From assembly GCA_958510875.1 (NCBI GenBank), contig OY294067.1, forward strand, positions 236,014,361-236,078,360: a stretch of 64,000 bases of DNA. The letters are read 5' to 3'. The translations under genes and the position numbers were made by a program. Shown here one piece after another: positions 33,480-45,068 of the stretch. Under the pieces are notes generated by a model, which was given only the letters and a program-made list of their open reading frames with translations, searched no databases and was not told the DNA's origin. Position 1 is the first letter of the stretch; each line of letters starts with the position of its first letter. The stretch comes from Endomychus coccineus. Its lineage: Eukaryota > Arthropoda > Insecta > Coleoptera > Endomychidae.

Positions 33480-33880
33480 GCTTAATGCATATTCATGACA
33501 AACCCAACTTAAATAAAAAATCTTTAAATAAATGTAAAGCCCTTTAATAAAAATGTCAGCAAGTTGTTTTTGGCCAGAATCGAGTGCTTCTCGAATGAAA
33601 TTATATTTCACATCTACATGTTTCAATCTTTGATGTTTTCTATGTTCAGTAGCAATTTTTATACATGACTGATTATCTTCATGAACTATCGTTGTTAATA
33701 CAATATTCATTTCATTCAACAATCCTCTCAACCAAAAACATTCAATTACTGCTGCTGCAAGAGCATTATATTCTGCTTTGGCAGTTGAAAGTGCAACTGT
33801 TGATTGCCTTCTGGTAGAACAAGAAACAGTAGAACCACATTTGAAAATATATCCTGATGTAGACTTCCGATTTTTCAGAT
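33480..33880 (-). pseudogene. Copia RNase H relic
   Basis: The minus strand reads SRKSTSGYIFKCGSTVS, STAKAEYNALAAAVIE, LRGLLNEMNIVLTTIVHEDN, QSCIKIA and RLKHVDVKYNFIREAL, then QLADIFIKGL: the Copia-type RNase H and tail, including the KHVDVKY/HFIRE and QLADIFTK signatures. Stops and a frameshift separate the parts. Confidence 0.85.
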
Positions 33881-34124
33881 CATTTGTAAAGTCTGGAACA
33901 CAAAAACCTTACAAAATATTATATTTCTTTTATATTGAAAATAGGACTAAGATCTTTCGAAAATTTAAGATATCTTAAAATCCTTTTCAAATGAGACCAA
34001 TGTCGATCTGATGCTTTCGATTGAAAACGACTGAGGAAATTGACTGCGTAACATTCTTAATTGTGAAAATCTATCTACAATCTTCTATCGTCCTCCCTTC
34101 TGGTTTTTGAACGAGTGTCCAAGT

Positions 34125-34671
34125 TTAATGTTCGTAGCGTGATTTCAATTCTTCATTCATCGCAGACTCCCACTGTATCGGACATGGATAACTTTTTACT
34201 TCATCATAAGACAATGGTACATCATTAATAAATTCTTGAGCTGAAAGTACAAATATCACTGGATGTCCAGAAAATAGGAGATGATTTTCCCTCGATGAAA
34301 CAAAATGTGACTTCATTTCAAAATCTTTATGCCACAAAGGAGATTTTATAATTAGTGATATGTGTTCTGATGATCCAAAATGATTGTCGTCTTCTTTACA
34401 GTCCCTACCACCTCGATTTACTGAAGATTCTAGTTTTCTGCAAACATTCTCATCGCTCTCAATGTCACACATAGTCATTTCTTCCTCCAGCTGATTTAAT
34501 TTGACGCACAATATCATCAAATTTCACCAAATGAGTTTCCATTGACATCCCCTCTCCATATTTCATTGTCAGTAAATTTATTAAAAGATAAAGGCTATTA
34601 GAAACCCCTTTTCTTTCAAATGTATACACGATTTTATCCCTCTCGAACATACTCTGAATGTATATTAGCAA
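34125..34671 (-). pseudogene. Copia gag (UBN2) and pol-linker relic
   Basis: 34671-34465 reads SLYLLINLLTMKYGEGMSME then THLVKFDDIVRQIKSAG, the UBN2 gag motif. In another frame, 34520-34125 reads MTMCDIESDEN through PLSYDEVKSYPCPIQWESAM then NEELKSRYEH, the segment just before a Copia RT. The join between gag and pre-RT marks a large internal deletion. Confidence 0.75.
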
Positions 34672-34840
34672 TACACTTGACTATTATTGACTTTGCTTTA
34701 CTGTCTTTATTATAAAATACCTTCTTATCATCTTATTCTGGCCGAAGTTCGGTAAGACTTCAAAACATCATGTTCCTCTAGAATCGTTTCTACTTGAAAC
34801 TTTCATGTACTATAATCCAAGCCTCTCTGGACCCATAGCT

Positions 34841-34981
34841 TGTTGACTTTTCAGTGAAAAGAGATAAAATTCAAAGTACCTTTTAATATCAATACTGACA
34901 GACAGTCAATTAAAATTATATTATATTTTACAAAAGAACGTTAGAACATGGATTACATGATCAAAATAAGACATATCAACA
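34841..34981 (-). repeat. Copia 5' LTR (141 bp)
   Basis: Minus strand from TGTTGATATGTC to AAAAGTCAACA. It is followed after a few bases by TATGGGTCCAGAG, in the primer-binding position. Very short for an LTR but about 90% alike to the copy at 33331-33472. Confidence 0.75.
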
Positions 34982-34989
34982 CAGACTCG

Positions 34990-35215
34990 TACGAGCAGGC
35001 CCAAGGCAGCGCGGAAGGCTAGAATTCTACATGGATAGATGTTTCTTATGGCTTCAGGCGGCATGTAAATGATGCCGTTGTAGCCTAAGAGAGGCGAGTG
35101 CTCGACATTGCATTAGGATATGAGAGTCAGTTTCGTCTCCGCATCTACTACAACCTGGTTCATCAACAGTGCCCATTAGGTGTAGAAGTCTATTCAGATA
35201 TCTGTGTTGTTAAGA
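34990..35215 (-). pseudogene. LINE ORF2 C-terminal zinc-knuckle fragment
   Basis: The minus strand reads HRYLNRLLHLMGTVDEPGCS then RCGDETDSHILMQCRALASL: a CxxC...HxxxxC knuckle with the LNRxLHxMG lead-in found at the end of many R1/I-type LINE proteins. Only this terminal fragment is present. Confidence 0.6.
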
Positions 35216-35344
35216 AAAAAAAAGACATACGTTTTTAGTTTAAAATTGTTAAAATAGACATATTGACCTACTGCATAGGTTAGACAAGCACACGGAACGT
35301 GTTTGGAACATTTGTAGCTCATTTTCATCTATAATTGTTAACCA

Positions 35345-35460
35345 ACTGACCAAATGACGTTATTGGTGGGGTTGGCCAGATGACATTATTGGCCTGAATG
35401 ACGCAGCTGACCAAATGACATTATTGGCGTGAAAGACGCAGCTGATCAGATGTTATAATT
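35345..35460. repeat. Short tandem repeat (~50-bp unit, ~2.5 copies)
   Basis: Repeats of GACCAAATGACATTATTGGC and GACGCAGCTGA, with substitutions. Non-coding. Confidence 0.6.
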
Positions 35461-35524
35461 GAAGTGAATGAATGTGTAAAATATTAAGACAGTTTCATGT
35501 ATATTATATTCATTTTCATTATAT

Positions 35525-35872
35525 TTAATCAGATGTAATAGTCAATAAAGGCTTATGATAACTAAAATAACTTATATAATTTCTTGTGTCCACTTTCTCC
35601 ACATGACGAGCAAATACCATATCGATACATGAATCACCTCGAGTAGTAGATACTGCAGGATTCATATTAAGCTCTAAACCAAAAATATCTTTCATGAATT
35701 CTACAAATTTTCTATTTTTCGAATTCTTTATATCCAAATTGAAGTCTCCACTTAATATAATCGGAATTTTAGCAGCGGTTTCAGTAGTCGAAGTACTAGG
35801 CGATTGTTGTTCATTTTCAATTTGTTCTATAGTTGTCTTTTTAGTTTTTGACGTTGACGATATTGTTTGCAT
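35525..35872 (-). pseudogene. Endonuclease/exonuclease/phosphatase (APE-like) domain fragment, Helitron-type
   Basis: The minus strand reads KIPIILSGDFNLDIKNSKNR then KFVEFMKDIFGLELNMN, STTRGDSCIDMVFAR and YFSYHKPLLTI. These are the GDFN, T..G..ID..F and SxH blocks of the EEP nuclease fold. Upstream, in another frame, is AERCKQYRQRQK. This domain is found in LINEs and fused to helicases in arthropod Helitron/Helentron elements. A Helitron helicase relic at 41.5-42.9 kb, also on the minus strand, makes the latter plausible. The N-terminal half is missing. Confidence 0.6.
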
Positions 35873-36389
35873 CGTTCAGCCGCTGTTTTGCAGACATTAT
35901 GATGACTTATCTTATAAGTACTGCACCTCGCGCTTACACGGTTATCACTTGAAAGAATGCCAGCTACTGAGGATGCTAGACAATTTCATTATGGCTCCAC
36001 CTACCACAAGCGCTTGCGTGTGTCGATTTCCGCCTGACGATCTCGTCTAGTAGGATGCGTCTGTAAAAACGTATTCTACGTGAAAATAGAGTATTCATTA
36101 GTTAAATGTATTTTGTAAAATTTTGTAGGTCTAGTCTAGTCACGACCATAGAATAACTTTTTTTATGGATAGTTGTAAAAGAAAAGATAAAAGTCAGTTT
36201 TAAAACATAATTTTTCAGGTCAATTGTAAAAATACATTAAATAGTTTCAATAAACATATTAAACTGAAATCAGCGTTTAATTTCAATAGGTTATTGGTCT
36301 AGAGCATGCTACTAAAATTGGAACTTTTTTAAAGTATTTTTCCGAGCATCAAGTGTGAAGTATTGCGCAGGCAGAATATTTTTATTAAA

Positions 36390-37640
36390 TAGACGGCAAT
36401 ACACATAAAACCATTAGCTGGAGAATTGGATTGGACGATTTGGAAAAGAAAAATTAGAAAGTTACTTGATTATCATGATGGAGCATTCGATGTAATCGAT
36501 TATAATCGTATTAAACTAGAACCTAGAGAAAATGCAATCGAAGAAGTAGGGCTATTTAAGAAGAATAGTAATTACTAAAATGAAGCGAACAGTCATGTAA
36601 AGTTGATGATTCTCTAGTTAGGTAACAGACGCCCTCTAGCAGAAAACTATGGACAAGGTATACGAGACAAAAGGAAGCTCTGAAAACGAATTTTGAGGCA
36701 TCAAGAGATCAGCTGTTCAAGATATTCACAGATTTTTTCGCATTCGCATGATGGAATGAACTCAACAATGAGCTGAGAGTTAAAAACGAACATGCACTAC
36801 CAGACGTGATGTCTACAAAAGTTAATTCGAAACTTTTCGATCCAGCTGGTACTATCTAAGGACGAGGAGAATAAGAACTTCGACAAACTAACAAATCAGC
36901 TGTACATGTTTGAAAGAAATATTACGATGAATGCAAACAGTACAAAGGTTATAGAAGAGACACTAGTGGCGAAATCAGGCATTAAACAAACATCAGGCAG
37001 TTTCCCAAGATCAAGACAGAACGACACCTGCAGCTGCTGCAAGAAAAAGGGACATTGGGTGAGCACGTTCAAGAAGTGAATTGTTGATGGGCGGCCTCAG
37101 AAGAAAAAAGCTTAAGACTACCCACAGCAATGCAGTAGATACCATTGTAGCCATTAATGCATATAATGATGAAGTTTATATGACAGAAACGAATTCAAGA
37201 GATTTTTGGATTCATAATGGCGCTACGAGGCACATTACAAATTGTTCCGATTTGTTCATCGAGTTCAAGAAGTTCGAGACACCATGCTTGGTCAAAGCAG
37301 AAAAGAAGTTCTGAAGGCAATCGGAAAAGGAATCATTGAAATTATGTCATTCATAGAAGAGGCGATGAAGATGACATTTCATGACGTTTGGTATGTTCCG
37401 AAAAACTCAAGAAATCTTTTTCTTTTCAAGCTGCTCAAGATAGAAATGAAAATAGCAAGTTCATCTCAACAGCATCGAGATGTTGGCTACAAGTTAATGG
37501 AAAGATAATATTGTATGGAGATCGCTAAGTCTGGGGTAACATATACAAAGCAGCCATTGAATCTTTTTTCCCGGATTCGAGAAAGGAAATAGTTAACGTC
37601 GCAGAAGCAGATAGTTCGACATTACAACTGTCACAACAAT
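36390..37640 (+). pseudogene. Copia gag-protease relic
   Basis: Frames in order: KPLAGELDWTIWKRKIRKLL (gag), TNQLYMFERNITMNANS, a zinc-knuckle trace CSCCKKKGHW with the last Cys lost, FWIHNGATRHITNCSDLFIE (the DSGAT protease motif with Asp changed to Asn), and MTFHDVWYVPKNSRNLF. Several stops and frameshifts. Opposite in strand to the deleted Copia element at 33.3-35.0 kb, so a separate insertion. Confidence 0.75.
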
Positions 37641-37659
37641 TGTCACTTCAACATTTATA

Positions 37660-38990
37660 GGTTATATAGAGAGTAGTAGCTTATCATAGAAAAGAATAAA
37701 ATTAGAATCGAGTCAAATCTTAGTAGAAGGTGTAGTTCTAAAATACTCCCTTGAATGTGTAACGTACGTCACTGCCAACTGTTGGTTATATAATTCAATG
37801 AAGCTTCAAGTATTGCGAAATAAAATGCTTACAAAAAATAGTCGCTCTACCACTTCTTGACTGGATTTAAAACAACATGGCTTAACTTTACTTGTAGAAT
37901 AATGTGCAACAAATATTGCAAGTCAAAAGTAAAAGGTGTCTTTGAATCATTCAACTTCATACAAAAAAGAATACAAACTACAAACGTGCGTATTGATTGA
38001 AGTGCAAGTGTATCAACTTCTTCAAAAGTAACATCATTCAACTTCGTACAAAAGAATATAAAAAATTTATTAGTTCATCGACTGAAGGCAACATGTTTCA
38101 ACTTCAAAAGTCATTGGCTCTTTAAGAATCTACGTATACTTACAACAATTACTTGAATCGTGTACCTTCTTACCATTGTTAATCGAGTATCATTTGTTAT
38201 TATTCTGAAGCACTTGGAAATTGTTTAACCATACTGTGGGATATATTTAAAGTTATTAAGCTTTTGGAATGCTACAGTGAGGTGAAGGAATTTGTTAATA
38301 TTAATAACTGAAAATTAAAAAAACTTTACACTATGTAAACGTCAAAACCATAGATATATAATTTTTATTAATTAATACATATTATACTATGGAAGTTTTA
38401 TATAAAAAAAATACAACAATGTACATAAAATAACAATGATAAATGTATATGGAATATGATTTTCATTTACATTACATGAATGTTGAAAACATTAAAAAGA
38501 AACTTGTTGGATTTTGTAGACTTGTGTGTTCAGTGGAGATTGTTTTTCTTTGATGAACATCTGAAAGAAAGTTGGAAAATATCAATTAGAAAATATTAAT
38601 AATCGATAGATGATAAAATAGCTGTACTTTGGCTAAAAATAATTGTTATTTATATTTAAATTACGTTAATCAATATTTTTTATTGAAATACATATTTTGT
38701 AATGAAAAATAATTTGATAAGGATATAATGAACAATTATTTTTATGGACGAACATACCACGGGGAGGTAGAGAGATTGGATTTGATATCTTTCACTAATA
38801 TCGATTGATATTATAAATTGTCGTTAATAATAAATAACGATAATAATTACATGTACTTTGAATTTTAAAACGTTTTAGTTTGAAAAATATCAAATACCGT
38901 GTTCGTTAATATCATTTCAGGTGATATTTCATTTACATCGAAATGTAAATCCTATTAACCTCGTTTAAAAGTTTCTATATATATATTACG
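37660..38990. other. AT-rich stretch, no gene recognised
   Basis: Begins with a segment containing GGTTATATAGAGAGTAGTAG that partly resembles 30640-30700 and may be Copia LTR debris. The rest is unremarkable AT-rich sequence. Confidence 0.4.
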
Positions 38991-39011
38991 AACAATTTTG
39001 AAAAAAGTAAG

Positions 39012-39268
39012 CTAATAAATAGTAACCCGTCATCTCCAAAACTCTACGGCCTTATAAAAAATCACAAAGAGAACGCTCCTATTCGCCCGGTAGTATCTTA
39101 TATCAATAGCCCCACACACAAACTTTCAGAAAAACTTAATTCCATTTTCAAAAATATATCATTTCAAACCCACATTTGCAGTAAAAAACTCTGTTGAACT
39201 CGCAAATTCGATAAAAGCAAAAATTATACCTAACACCGGTATGTTGGTATCCTTTGATGTTTCTAATA
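39012..39268 (+). pseudogene. Penelope RT finger region, interrupted before TNIP
   Basis: PKLYGLIKNHKENAPIRPVV, SYINSPTHKLSEKL, then after one frameshift FAVKNSVELANSIKAK and MLVSFDVSNMF (motif A, catalytic Asp present). The frame then runs into the MITE exactly where the family continues with TNIP. Confidence 0.8.
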
Positions 39269-39270
39269 TG

Positions 39271-39735
39271 TTTTTGTAATTTGCCTCCATTTTGATTTTC
39301 TAATTGACCCATTAACGAACACAACGTCATCACTCGCCGTGTCTTAATATCCAAAAAAGCACGGAACTTTTTACGAAAATTTTTAGGTTGACGAGCTTGA
39401 TGCGGAATTATCTTGTCATCATTATGTCAGTTTAAATGACAGTGTCGAGCGTCAATCGTATTGCTCCTTATATTCTATTCGGGATTTATCCGGTAGCAAA
39501 TTACCCACGGTATTTTGGGCAATTTCACGTATTTCAGGGGGCGTACATGTAAGGCTGTCTTCCATATTCATGGTTTGTGACAGAATTTTGATAGAACAAA
39601 AAGCGAACACAGAACCACTAAATCAAATTTTCACTTTCAAAATTAAGATGTTACCAACCACCATAAAAATCCCTAAATGGACTAAATTAAACATTTTTGT
39701 TTAAAAACGGCATAAAAAGGGCAAATTACAAAAAA
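39271..39735. mobile_element. MITE with TTTTTGTAATTTGCC termini
   Basis: TTTTTGTAATTTGCC at 39271-39285 and its inverse ending at 39735. It is inserted into the RT of the Penelope element directly after motif A. Non-coding. No clear target duplication. Confidence 0.6.
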
Positions 39736-39739
39736 TATT

Positions 39740-39870
39740 ATAAATAACTCGTTTCCTAAGACCTTGAAGCACTCATTCTTTAAAAAAACTCGTGGCTTCG
39801 CCACTCGTTTTTTAAACTTGAATTCGTGCTTTAAGACGAGTCTTAGGAAACTCGTTCTTTAATATACTAT
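39740..39870. mobile_element. Hairpin MITE with AACTCGTTTCCTAAGA arms
   Basis: AACTCGTTTCCTAAGACCTT pairs with the inverse ending near 39861; the inner AAAAACTCGTGGC / GCCACTCGTTTTTT pair forms the apex at 39800. It is adjacent to the previous MITE. Confidence 0.65.
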
Positions 39871-39931
39871 TTCAAACATTGAATGTCAAAATTTAATCAC
39901 AAGTATCTTAGAAAAGTCACATATTAATCCT

Positions 39932-41065
39932 TTGATAAAATCAGAAATAGAACAGGCATTTGACTTATGGCTCAGTCAAAATTACTGTCAGTTTAATAAC
40001 AAATTTTATACTCAAAATAACGGATTAGCTATGGGTTCTCCATTAAGTCCACTTCTCGCAGATATTTTTATGTCTCACATAGAAGATACTACAATGAGTT
40101 CTGCCATAACTAAAAAACATATTCAATTTTGGTACAGATACGTAGACGATATTTTAGCCCTCTTTAAAGGTACACCTAGACAATTAGATGTTTTCTTATC
40201 ATTTATCAATAATATTCATCCAAACATAAAATTCACATTAGAGACAGAAAAGGATCATAAAATAAATTTCTTATACTTAACATTATCACATCATAATAAT
40301 AGCATCTCATTCGACATTTACAGAAAACCTACTTTCACAGATACAGTAATTTGTAACTCTTCACATAGCCCCTATAGTCATAAACTAGCTGCTTTTCATT
40401 CAATGATACATAGAGCCTTTTCCCTTCCCTTATCTCAAGAAAATCTGAGTAAAGGACTAGATACAATTAAAGTCATTGCTACAAATAACTGTTTCGGGCC
40501 TCAAGTAGTTTCTAAATTAATAAATAGAAAAAGACAAAAATTAATTTACAATAGCATTTATCCCTTTATAAAATACAAAGATAACTCATTAAAATATGTT
40601 TCTTTAACTTATTTTGGTCCTATAAGCGAAAAAATTGCAAACATCTTATCCCATCATAACCTGATCATCAGCTTCAAACCCCCAAACAAATTATCTCATA
40701 TTCTGTTCAATGCGAAAGATAAAACTGACAAATTTAAAAGACCCGGAGTTTATAAACTAACTTGTTCAGAGTGTGATAGTTATTACATAGGTAGATCTTG
40801 CCGTAACATAGCAGTTAGATATAAAGAACATTTTCGTTCCTTTAAAAATGATAAAACCGATTCTTCATTTGCAAATCATATTTTAGAAACAGGCCATACC
40901 TTTCCTAATTTGAATAATGTCCAAATTTTACACAGTCAAGATAAAACTTCAAAACTAAATATATTAGAGTCAATGGAAATTTTCAAAGGAATGAAGATGT
41001 ATGATAATAAGATCCTAAACGATCAACTAGATTTATATTACAGCAATCTCTTCAATGTGTTATAA
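39932..41065 (+). CDS. Penelope RT (palm/thumb) plus GIY-YIG endonuclease, open C-terminal part
   Basis: An uninterrupted frame of 377 codons (first codon TTG, so not a real start). RT motif B reads GLAMGSPLSPLLADIFM and motif C reads WYRYVDDILALF with both Asp intact. The thumb holds NFLYLTLSHHNNSISFDIYR. The GIY-YIG domain at the C-terminus reads GVYKLTCSECDSYYIGRSCR with Cys pair, followed by VRYKEHFRSF. The N-terminal half is cut off by the MITEs, so the element is dead although this part has kept its frame. Confidence 0.88.
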   Translation: MIKSEIEQAFDLWLSQNYCQFNNKFYTQNNGLAMGSPLSPLLADIFMSHIEDTTMSSAITKKHIQFWYRYVDDILALFKGTPRQLDVFLSFINNIHPNIKFTLETEKDHKINFLYLTLSHHNNSISFDIYRKPTFTDTVICNSSHSPYSHKLAAFHSMIHRAFSLPLSQENLSKGLDTIKVIATNNCFGPQVVSKLINRKRQKLIYNSIYPFIKYKDNSLKYVSLTYFGPISEKIANILSHHNLIISFKPPNKLSHILFNAKDKTDKFKRPGVYKLTCSECDSYYIGRSCRNIAVRYKEHFRSFKNDKTDSSFANHILETGHTFPNLNNVQILHSQDKTSKLNILESMEIFKGMKMYDNKILNDQLDLYYSNLFNVL

Positions 41066-41251
41066 TAACCTGATTTTAGTATTTAAAGTCTGTTAGTAAA
41101 TATATCCGCACCTCTAATGTCCTCACGGAATTACCTAATCACCTTACCCCTCTCTGGTTTTTCCTAGAACTATTTCCTATAGCCATAAAATTTGTTTGAA
41201 ATCCTTCTTTAACCTATATATAGTAGATTTAATATTTGTTAAATTCATTTT

Positions 41252-41294
41252 TCGTCTGAAGATGACACGTTTAGTGTTGAAACTATAGTAACGA
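41252..41294 (+). ncRNA. Hammerhead-like ribozyme motif of the Penelope element
   Basis: UCGU, CUGAAGA, extra U, stem GACAC/GUGUU with loop GUUUA, GAAA, C-UAUA-G, UA (cleavage expected after A), ACGA, which pairs with UCGU. It has the same plan as the motifs at 55247-55288 and 60616-60657 despite different stem sequence: compensatory variation that supports a real structure. Confidence 0.6.
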
Positions 41295-41492
41295 CTATAT
41301 TAAATATTAGTGATAGTAAAACAAAGCAGTTTTATTTATTATTTCGTTAAAATGTTAAACTATCACAAAGTAACGGCTTCCACAATTGAATTTTTTTCTA
41401 TATATGCACGTTTCGATCGTTCATAAACGACAACTTGGATTACAATTTCAAATAAATTAACATTCGTCATTATCGAAACGACGATTGGCATA

Positions 41493-42900
41493 TCAATGTA
41501 GGGCGTCCATATAGACTATATTTTTTGTAAAAACATCTGGGCTGTAGGCCCGCAACAATTTACCTTGAGTCCTAGTATCGTCTATTTGTATTTTCACGGC
41601 GTCGTAGATGCCTACTCTGTCGAAGGTCTTACCTTGCGCCTTGTTGATCGTCATTGCGAACGCCAACTTGATCAGAAACTGACGTCTTTTCATCTGTAAC
41701 GAAACGTTTCGATCTGCAGTCGTGAGATACATTCTGGGAATGAATACTTCGTTGTTCACGTAACAATTTTTGCGTGCAACATGTTATCGAGCATTCGAAC
41801 GATTTGTAATCGTATTCCATTATATAAACATAGGTCTATTGCCAAGTTTCTCAATAAAATAACTATACAACCTTCCCAATTTTTCAATTGATGTGGCGGT
41901 AGGGTTCCTGATTTCACGGTGTTTAAGAATCCTACCGGAAGGTTTACCTCTTCGTTTTCGGTCACTACAGAATCGGTGCTCATGTAGGTTCGGATCGGCT
42001 GTGCTATAGCGATGCCGTTTTCTTGCGTACATCTTGCTCTGTTGAGGATACGTTTGTTCAGTTCATCGCACCTGTCGTTTTTCGGACATAGGATGATCTT
42101 TTGTTGTAGCGTCGCGTCGTTTACATGTTCGTCGTAGATCTCGGTTACCACGTCTCATATTAAACATACAGCCGGTATGCACACGTACTCCGGAGGTAAT
42201 TGCCTTTGTACGGCTACTTGACTGTTGTAAGAAAAATAAAATATATTCATCAGTATAGAACGTGTCAAAGAAACAACCAATTATTGAACTTACTTCTCTG
42301 TGACGTTGCCGATGCGAAGCAGCCACTCTTCTTCTTTTCATCTGGATTCGTTCGAACATTGTGAACCAACGACTTCATAGGGGACTTCGTTTAACGCACA
42401 AATTGAAACTTGGACCTGAACCACCCTTGCCAGTCGATATCGGTAGCAGTTGTGAAAGTCACCACTGAGGATGATAACTTTGTTGGCAAACGGTCGCCCG
42501 TCGCCACATACATGTTTCAAATTCTCGTCGATACAATGGAGAGCGTATTTGTTTGCCATCAATATTTCGTCTATAATTATCGCCGAAACGTGTACGAATC
42601 GTTGACCGTTCTGCGGTCGTTTCCATTGTCGGTACCGGTAACTGGAACGTGGAATGTACCGTTCTACCGTTTTTAAGGAGCGTGGACGCTATTCCGGTTC
42701 ACGCGGTGGCTATCACTGGTCATTTTCTCTCGTCAGTTTCGAAATGATGGCATTGCAGGGAAACGTTTTTCCGGTGCCGCCTGGTCCGTCTACGTAGTAC
42801 AATCTCGGTTGACGGAGGGGATCGGCGACGGTTTCGACGACAGCGTCGAAAACCGCCTTCTGTCATCGTCGTACTTACCTTCGTCAACCATTGCGTGTTG
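41493..42900 (-). pseudogene. Helitron PIF1-type helicase relic
   Basis: Minus strand, in order: Walker A region YYVDGPGGTGKTFPC (about 42755-42800), nuclease-resistant middle pieces in several frames, ILCPKNDRCDELNKRIL, PVGFLNTVKSGTLPPHQL, a degenerate LRNLAIDLCLYNGIRLQIV, and the C-terminal signature FLIKLAFAMTINKAQGKTFD then VGIYDAV. These are hallmarks of Helitron helicases. Frameshifts and stops abound. The Rep/HUH part is not seen. It may belong with the EEP nuclease fragment at 35.5 kb. Confidence 0.8.
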
Positions 42901-42977
42901 CATATTGTCCGGTGACGCGATTTCGAACTCTTCTGTGTGTGTCGTTCGCTCGTAAGATCGTTGTGTCGAAGCGCTTT

Positions 42978-43003
42978 TATTTCGGCCGTGTTGGCGTTAT
43001 TGC
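42978..43003. repeat. Small hairpin beside the Helitron relic
   Basis: GTGTTGGC, loop GTTATT, GCCAACAC. Helitron 3' ends carry such GC hairpins, but the CTRR end was not seen next to it. Confidence 0.35.
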
Positions 43004-43289
43004 CAACACTGTCGAAATAAATATTTTACCAACATCACTATTTTAATCCCGAAAGATTTTTATAAAAGTTAGTAAAAAAACAATTATTAATTGCCTGTAA
43101 ATTTTATTTTAATCATAAATCATAAATGACTTGTATCAAATTTATTAATTAAAAAAAACAACAGAACAAAAACTCAATTCTCCTCCATCAGTAAAAAAAA
43201 TTATATTACTATTTTATGGAATAAAATTGAAAGATATAAAAATATATAAACGTAGGTATGAATAGTAAAAAAATATACTTTCACTTTCT

Positions 43290-43420
43290 ATTGGCGGGGC
43301 CGAAAGTACCACTTCCGGGGCCCTTCCCTGTTTTCTCTGCTGTTGGGGTATCCTTTTTCACGTACCCCGGTCCCGTCTACCACTACGGCGATTCCCTTCT
43401 CGGCCTCTTATTACCTCTAC
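43290..43420. other. GC-rich island
   Basis: About 130 bp (GGCGGGGCCG..., CGGTCCCGTCTACC...) strongly GC-rich against its AT-rich surroundings. No protein or RNA recognised; probably part of another mobile element. Confidence 0.4.
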
Positions 43421-43789
43421 ATATTTTTCCTACAACAAAAAATATCTATGAAATGGTTTTATTTATATCAAACTACATTATGTATTCAATAAATCGTCAA
43501 CGTTTAATTTGTATAATAAAAAAGTTGCAATGAAATATGATATATGTAGATATTTAATGATTCAAGATTTTACTTTAATACAAAGTGTTACCTTCAATAT
43601 TGAAATAAACATGAAATATAGTTAGATTATAATTACTAATGCTAATACTACCAGCAGCGTTGTGGATAAATAACCGCTTATTCCCCATTTTTATATTGCG
43701 ATTGATATAAAATGAAGTAAGTAATTCTGGAAGGAACGCAAATGGTAATTAATGGAAAACAATTTGTTTTGAATAATATAAACAATCGA

Positions 43790-43995
43790 GTACACATTTA
43801 TAGATTCTACAAAGGATGATGAAACCGTAATACCAAAATTACGGTTTATACGTATCACTCAACCTAATGGTACCAAACTTCGGCAAATTGTAAAAAATGC
43901 TGATCCGAATGAAAGAAAGCGACAAAATGAAAATATACCATTGATTGTCGCACTGTCTGGTCCTTCGAGAACACCACATACCTCTATGGTCTATG
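43790..43995 (+). pseudogene. Unrecognised dispersed coding exon, copy 1
   Basis: An open frame reads EYTFIDSTKDDETVIPKLRF then IRITQPNGTKLRQIVKNADP and SGPSRTPHTSMVYG, and meets a GTAAGT donor. A diverged inverse copy lies at 51965-52170, with the same donor position but stops. Conservation of frame and splice site suggests both derive from a gene exon carried by a mobile element. I do not recognise the protein. Confidence 0.45.
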
Positions 43996-44560
43996 GTAAG
44001 TTTAAACATCTCAAATTGCTGAAAACAATTTCAAATGAAATGATTTCATTGCAATATGTATCATATATTTAGGTTATTGTCAAAAATAACCTCTATATAT
44101 TACTATTTGATTTTTTTCTCTTTTACGAAAGATACCATTTATTTTTAATGATATTTCTATCAAATGATTTGTGTACATTTATATTTGCAAGTTGATTAAT
44201 GTTTTACAAATAGGAAAGCTCTTTCACCTAAACGATAAATGTATATCTTTACTGTGATTTTCTATCTACATCGAAACATTGAACAGGAAATATATTACAA
44301 TTAATACAATATATATATTTTAGAGGTTACTTCTTTCATAAGTTTTGGAAAAATCTTCTATGAATACTGTGGTGACTAATAATCTAAATGTTATTTTGAA
44401 AAGGTTTTGTTATAAGCGATATCAGTTTTTCGGTTCAAACTATTTACTACCCAATAAACTTTATAAGTTACTTTGTGACCTTTCCAATATTATTTTTTAT
44501 ACAAAAACCCCACACGCATTTGTAATAATATTTCAATTAAAAGGCTTACCTACTAAATCC
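43996..44560. other. Intron-like flank of the dispersed exon
   Basis: AT-rich. The first 200 bp continue to match the inverse copy beyond 51960, so the repeat includes non-coding flank. Otherwise no feature. Confidence 0.4.
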
Positions 44561-44630
44561 GAAGCATAGCGGTAGAACGCTGCATGCATCATTTGCCCGT
44601 CAATTCGCGCGTTATTTTGCAAGAAGAAAC

Positions 44631-44790
44631 ATGTGTGACACAGAGAAACTATTTGAAAAAGTGCATGAGTATCCAATTCGGTTTGATTTATCTCATGCGG
44701 TGTATAAAAACATAAAGATAAAATATAAGATGAAATATCTGCTTCTGTAAATGGTACAAGTGGTAAGTAAAAATTCATGTTTTTTTGCAG
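44631..44790 (+). pseudogene. MADF-domain exon, unit 1
   Basis: MCDTEKLFEKVHEYPIRFDL then SHAVYKNIKIKYK. A shift of frame is needed to read on into EIAASVNGTSG, then a GTAAGT donor. FDPEKLFEKVREYP...DLSHxxYKN...EIA is the MADF signature. The frameshift shows decay. Confidence 0.6.
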
Positions 44791-45068
44791 TCTTATTCTT
44801 TTTAAGAATTACAGATTGAAAATACATTTTTTTTTTGCAGTCTAAAGCGAGGCGCAAACTGGAGCGGTCATGGGTGCGGTGGCGGGCGCGGTGGCGGTGG
44901 CGATCAAACGCTTTTCATTAAATTAAATGGAAGAGTGTTAACCTGAGCGGACTGACAAACGCGCCCGCTGCCCAGTGCAGCGTTCTACCGCTACCCACCT
45001 GCGGACAGCGGTAGCATGCTGCATGCACCATTTGCCCGTCAGTTCGCGCGATATTTTGCACAAGAAAC

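Larger units (their letters stand above)
33331..34981 (-). mobile_element. Internally deleted Copia LTR retrotransposon
   Basis: Two ~141-bp direct repeats with TG...CA ends (TGTTGATATG...TCAACA) bound the element. Between them, on the minus strand, are short gag, linker and RNase H segments in Copia order. Protease, most of integrase and the reverse transcriptase core are deleted. A purine stretch (AAGCGGGAG) precedes the 3' LTR. No matching 5-bp target duplication was found, which suggests rearrangement at the ends. Confidence 0.8.
39000..41340 (+). mobile_element. Penelope-like retroelement with two nested MITEs
   Basis: Finger region at 39012-39268, then an interruption of about 600 bp by two MITEs, then RT plus GIY-YIG to 41065 and a hammerhead-like motif at 41252-41294. 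It is 5'-truncated in the RT N-terminal region. It differs from the 55-60 kb pair, so it is a second Penelope family. It stands alone and is not inverted. Confidence 0.85.

Noticed and set aside
42410..42676. Plus-strand frame over the Helitron helicase
   Set aside because: Antisense to a recognisable helicase relic; shadow only.
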